This document shows positions 61,332-64,000 of a DNA stretch of 64,000 nucleotides, piece after piece. Both the position numbers and the translations under genes were made by a program. The stretch comes from Pelomonas sp. KK5 (GTDB taxonomy: Bacteria > Pseudomonadota > Gammaproteobacteria > Burkholderiales > Burkholderiaceae_C). The stretch lies in assembly GCF_001984095.1 (NCBI RefSeq), contig NZ_LYVQ01000002.1, positions 1-64,000 on the forward strand, given 5' to 3'. Under the pieces are notes generated by a model. The model ran no database searches. It was not told the origin of the DNA and saw only the letters and a program-made list of their open reading frames with translations. The stretch's first letter is position 1, and every line of letters begins with the position of its first letter.

Positions 61332-63254
61332 TCAGGAGCTCTTGCGCACGCGCAGATACCACTCGCAGAGCAGCCGCACCTGCTTGGCCGTGTAGCCCTT
61401 CTCGACCATGCGGTTGACGAAGTCCTCGTGCTTCTTGGCCTCGTCGGCGCTGGCCTTGGCGTTGAAGCTGATCACCGGCAGCAGTTCCTCGGTGTTGGAG
61501 AACATCTTCTTCTCGATCACCGTGCGCAGCTTCTCGTAGCTGGTCCACGAGGGGTTCTTGCCGGCGTTGCTGGCGCGGGCGCGCAGCACGAAGTTGACGA
61601 TCTCGTTGCGGAAGTCCTTCGGGTTGCTGATGCCGGCGGGCTTCTCGATCTTCTCCAGCTCGGCGTTCAGCGCCGAACGGTCGAAGACCTCGCCGGTGTC
61701 GGTGTCGCGGTACTCCTGGTCCTGGATCCAGTAGTCGGCGTAGGTCACGTAGCGATCAAAGATGTTCTGGCCGTACTCGGAATAACTCTCCAGATAGGCG
61801 GTCTGGATCTCCTTGCCGATGAACTCGGCATAGCGCGGCGCCAGCATCTCCTTGATGAAGGCGATGTACTTCTGCTCCAGCTCGGTGGGGAACTGCTCGC
61901 GGGCGATCTGCTGCTCCAGCACGTACATCAGGTGCACCGGATTGGCGGCCACTTCCGCGCTGTCGAAGTTGAAGACCTTGGACAGGATCTTGTAGGCGAA
62001 GCGGGTGGAGATGCCGCTCATGCCTTCATCGACGCCGGCGTAGTCGCGGTACTCCTGGTAGCTCTTGGCGCGCGGGTCGGTGTCCTTGAGGTTCTCGCCG
62101 TCGTAGACCTGCATCTTGCTGAACAGCGAGGAGTTCTCGGGCTCCTTCAGGCGCGTCAGGATGCCGAACTGGCTCATCATCTTCAGCGTGCCGGGGGCGC
62201 ACTTGGCGTCGGCGAGGCTGGAGCCGCGGATCAGCTTCTCGTAGATCTTGATCTCCTCGCTGACGCGCAGGCAGTAGGGCACCTTGACGATGTAGATGCG
62301 GTCCAGGAAGGCCTCGTTGTTCTTGTTGTTGCGGAAGGTCTTCCACTCGCTCTCGTTGCTGTGGGCCAGCACGATGCCGTCGAAGGGGATCGCGCCGAAG
62401 CCCTCGGTGCCCTTGTAGTTGCCTTCCTGCGTGGCGGTCAGCAGCGGGTGCAGCACCTTGATCGGCGCCTTGAACATTTCCACGAATTCCAGCAGGCCCT
62501 GGTTGGCCAGGCAGAGGCCGCCGGAGTAGCTGTAGGCGTCCGGGTCGTCCTGCGCATAGGTCTCGAGCTTGCGGATGTCGACCTTGCCGACCAGGCTGGA
62601 GATGTCCTGATTGTTCTCGTCGCCCGGCTCGGTCTTGGCCACGCCCACCTGCTTGAGCATGCTGGGGTACTTCTTGACGACCTTGAACTTGCGGATGTCG
62701 CCGCCGTACTCCTCCAGGCGCTTGACGGCCCAGGGGCTGAGGATGCGGTTCAGGTAGCGGCTCGGGATGCCATAGGCCTGCTCCAGCAGCGGGCCGTCCT
62801 CGCCCGGGTCGAACAGCCCCAGCGGCGATTCGTTCACCGGCGAGCCCTGCAGCGCATAGAAGGGCACGTGCTCCATCAGCTGCTTCAGGCGCTCGGCGAT
62901 CGAGCTCTTGCCGCCGCCGACCGGGCCCAGCAGGTAGAGGATCTGCTTCTTCTCTTCCAGGCCCTGCGCGGCGTGGCGGAAGTAGCTGACGACCTGTTCG
63001 ATCGAGTCCTCCATGCCGTAGAACTCGGCGAAGGCCGGATAGATCTTGATGGTCTTGTTCGCGAAGATGCGCGACAGCCGCTGGTCGTTGCGGGTGTCCA
63101 CCATCTGCGGCTCGCCGATGGCCTTGAGCATGCGCTCGGCGGCCGTCGCATAGGCAAGCGGGTTGCGCTTGCACTCGGCCAGGTAGTCCTCGAGCGTCAA
63201 TTCCTCGACGCGGGTGCGTTCGTAACGTGCGGCGAAATTGCTGATCACATCCAT
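61332..63254 (-). CDS. yeaG: PrkA family serine protein kinase YeaG
   Basis: 640 residues. AAA+ domain with P-loop GPVGGGKSSIAERL (about 110-123) and a C-terminal kinase-like region, ending LLCEWYLRVR. In E. coli YeaG is a kinase with roles in nitrogen starvation and stress; in Bacillus it phosphorylates a protein of the sporulation period. The unit yeaG-yeaH-spoVR is conserved in many proteobacteria. The start at 63254 opens the operon; the 412 nt upstream carries its promoter. Confidence 0.95.
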   Translation of the reverse strand: MDVISNFAARYERTRVEELTLEDYLAECKRNPLAYATAAERMLKAIGEPQMVDTRNDQRLSRIFANKTIKIYPAFAEFYGMEDSIEQVVSYFRHAAQGLEEKKQILYLLGPVGGGKSSIAERLKQLMEHVPFYALQGSPVNESPLGLFDPGEDGPLLEQAYGIPSRYLNRILSPWAVKRLEEYGGDIRKFKVVKKYPSMLKQVGVAKTEPGDENNQDISSLVGKVDIRKLETYAQDDPDAYSYSGGLCLANQGLLEFVEMFKAPIKVLHPLLTATQEGNYKGTEGFGAIPFDGIVLAHSNESEWKTFRNNKNNEAFLDRIYIVKVPYCLRVSEEIKIYEKLIRGSSLADAKCAPGTLKMMSQFGILTRLKEPENSSLFSKMQVYDGENLKDTDPRAKSYQEYRDYAGVDEGMSGISTRFAYKILSKVFNFDSAEVAANPVHLMYVLEQQIAREQFPTELEQKYIAFIKEMLAPRYAEFIGKEIQTAYLESYSEYGQNIFDRYVTYADYWIQDQEYRDTDTGEVFDRSALNAELEKIEKPAGISNPKDFRNEIVNFVLRARASNAGKNPSWTSYEKLRTVIEKKMFSNTEELLPVISFNAKASADEAKKHEDFVNRMVEKGYTAKQVRLLCEWYLRVRKSS

Positions 63255-63666
63255 GCTGGGCCTCCGGGTGATTCCCGGCTTGGCAGCCCGCCCTCTGTGC
63301 GAGGGTGGGTCTGTGTCTGCTGGGAAGTTGTGATGGCGCCCCTCTCAATGCGAGGCGTCATCAGAGCTTTCCGGAGTCAGCGGGCGGTGGGTGGTGTGAT
63401 CCTGTTTTCTGGTTATCGATGCAAGGCAAGCTTCGTACCCGCCGCTCGCCTCGTTCCCTCGAATGGGTGCTAGTTTGTCCTTAACTGCCGCGGTCAGTCG
63501 AAGGTTGACGTCATGTCCTACACCTTCGATGTAAATGATCCTACGCCCATCCGAGGCGCTGTGTCAGGCAAGTCCTGGCACCCGGACGGGCTGATCCCGC
63601 AGGCAGGGGGACGCCGTTGCTTTCAGCGTGAAATGCTGCCGCAATGGCGAAGGCGGGGCGTAGGCT
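63255..63666. other. intergenic region between prkA and parB ends
   Basis: 412 nt without a supported gene. It contains the leftward promoter of the yeaG operon, though I could not identify it with confidence. One A+T-richer patch lies at about 63398-63430 (TCCTGTTTTCTGGTTATCGATGC, shown in part). A short open frame at 63513-63704 was not accepted because it runs into the end of parB. Confidence 0.5.
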
Positions 63667-64000
63667 TTACTGTGGCCCGCGCAGGCGGTCGATCAGGCCA
63701 TTGAGCTCGTCCAGCGAGCCGAACTGGATGCTCAGTTCGCCCTGCTCGCCGCGCTTGGTGCGCTTCTTCACATGGATGGCCACCTGGGCTGTCAAAAGAT
63801 CCGACAGTTCCTCTTCGAGCCGCAGCAGGTCGCGGCTCTTGTCGGTCTTCACGCGCAGCAAGGGCGCCTGCCGCCCCGCGCCCTGATGGCGCTGCACCAG
63901 CTTCTCGGCCTCGCGCACGCTGAGCTTCTTCGAGGCGATCTCGGTGGCGGTGGTGATCTGGTGTGCACCATCCAGAGGCAGCAGCGCACGCGCATGGCCC
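63667..64000 (-). CDS. parB: chromosome partitioning protein ParB, C-terminal part
   Basis: The gene enters from the right edge and ends at 63667, 111 codons visible. GHARALLPL, the IASKKLSVREAEKLVQR stretch and the coiled C-terminal dimerisation end (LLRLEEELSDLLTAQVAI, FGSLDELNGLIDRL) fit ParB/Noc. ParB binds parS and loads SMC; parA would be upstream, outside the window. In most bacteria it lies near oriC, so the right end of the window is probably origin-proximal. Confidence 0.9.
   Translation of the reverse strand, partial: GHARALLPLDGAHQITTATEIASKKLSVREAEKLVQRHQGAGRQAPLLRVKTDKSRDLLRLEEELSDLLTAQVAIHVKKRTKRGEQGELSIQFGSLDELNGLIDRLRGPQ

Noticed and set aside
63513-63704. A 63-residue gene on the plus strand
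   Set aside because: It runs into the end of parB, has no promoter or ribosome site, and the sequence looks random.

Overview
The window is a GC-rich (roughly two thirds G+C by eye), gene-dense chromosomal segment with very short intergenic gaps. The gene families point to a betaproteobacterium of the order Burkholderiales, most plausibly the Rubrivivax/Leptothrix/Roseateles group. This is inference from an OxyR-dps pair, a Liv-type amino-acid ABC operon, DUF2917, DUF2145 and YiaAB genes, a CAAX prenyl protease-related protein, a QueE of the C-x14-C-x2-C type and the yeaG-yeaH-spoVR operon. No rRNA, tRNA, CRISPR array, prophage or complete insertion sequence was recognised. A parB gene runs off the right edge, so the right end probably lies in the origin half of the chromosome.

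Layout. 1-2.2 kb: the end of a phospholipid-type operon (phosphatase, small membrane protein, PlsC acyltransferase, CDP-diglyceride synthase) resembling E. coli ynbABCD. 2.2-5.5 kb: flavin reductase, M48 protease, Crp/Fnr and LuxR regulators. 5.5-11.1 kb: ubiA and a branched-chain amino-acid type ABC operon (livG, livF, binding protein, livH, livM). 11.1-16.7 kb: a small protein, GNAT enzyme, prfC, DUF2917 protein, MocR regulator, DJ-1/PfpI protein and nitrobindin-like protein. 16.7-20 kb: dps and oxyR, divergent from panB-panC. 20-24.3 kb: three secreted peptidyl-prolyl isomerase lipoproteins and recG. 24.4-30.1 kb: a YCF48 beta-propeller lipoprotein, queA, a DUF2235 hydrolase and yigZ. 30.2-33.8 kb: a tail-to-tail histidine kinase/response regulator pair and tgt. 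33.9-38.3 kb: a leftward membrane/lipid operon. 38.4-45.7 kb: XRE regulator, CAAX protease, LysR/oxidoreductase pair, rlmJ, beta-helix protein, old yellow enzyme and MOSC protein. 46-47.7 kb: an unusual triple-domain QueD-like protein with queE. 47.7-52 kb: DUF1223 protein, dctA, ompW and a GDSL lipase lipoprotein. 52.2-54.1 kb: mazG-like gene, GNAT gene and a repeat-flanked AbrB/PIN toxin-antitoxin cassette. 54.1-58.5 kb: a small gene, HNH-like protein, WYL regulator, cobalamin adenosyltransferase and FAD-linked oxidase. 58.5-63.3 kb: spoVR, yeaH, prkA. 63.7 kb to the end: parB.

Points of interest. (1) Two paralogous intergenic modules (45682-45900 and 51961-52185) carry four DnaA-box-like sites at nearly identical spacing followed by an A+T-rich tract. 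(2) The QueD-like protein is three fused T-fold domains in which the Zn/Cys half of the active site is in domain 2 and the Asp-His pair is in domain 3, suggesting one composite site per chain. (3) About a dozen genes have a -10-like hexamer 5-10 nt before their ATG and no ribosome binding site, which suggests widespread leaderless transcription. (4) The toxin-antitoxin genes sit between perfect 12-bp inverted repeats. Queuosine genes are spread over four places (queA, tgt, queD-like, queE), so this pathway is well represented although not clustered.
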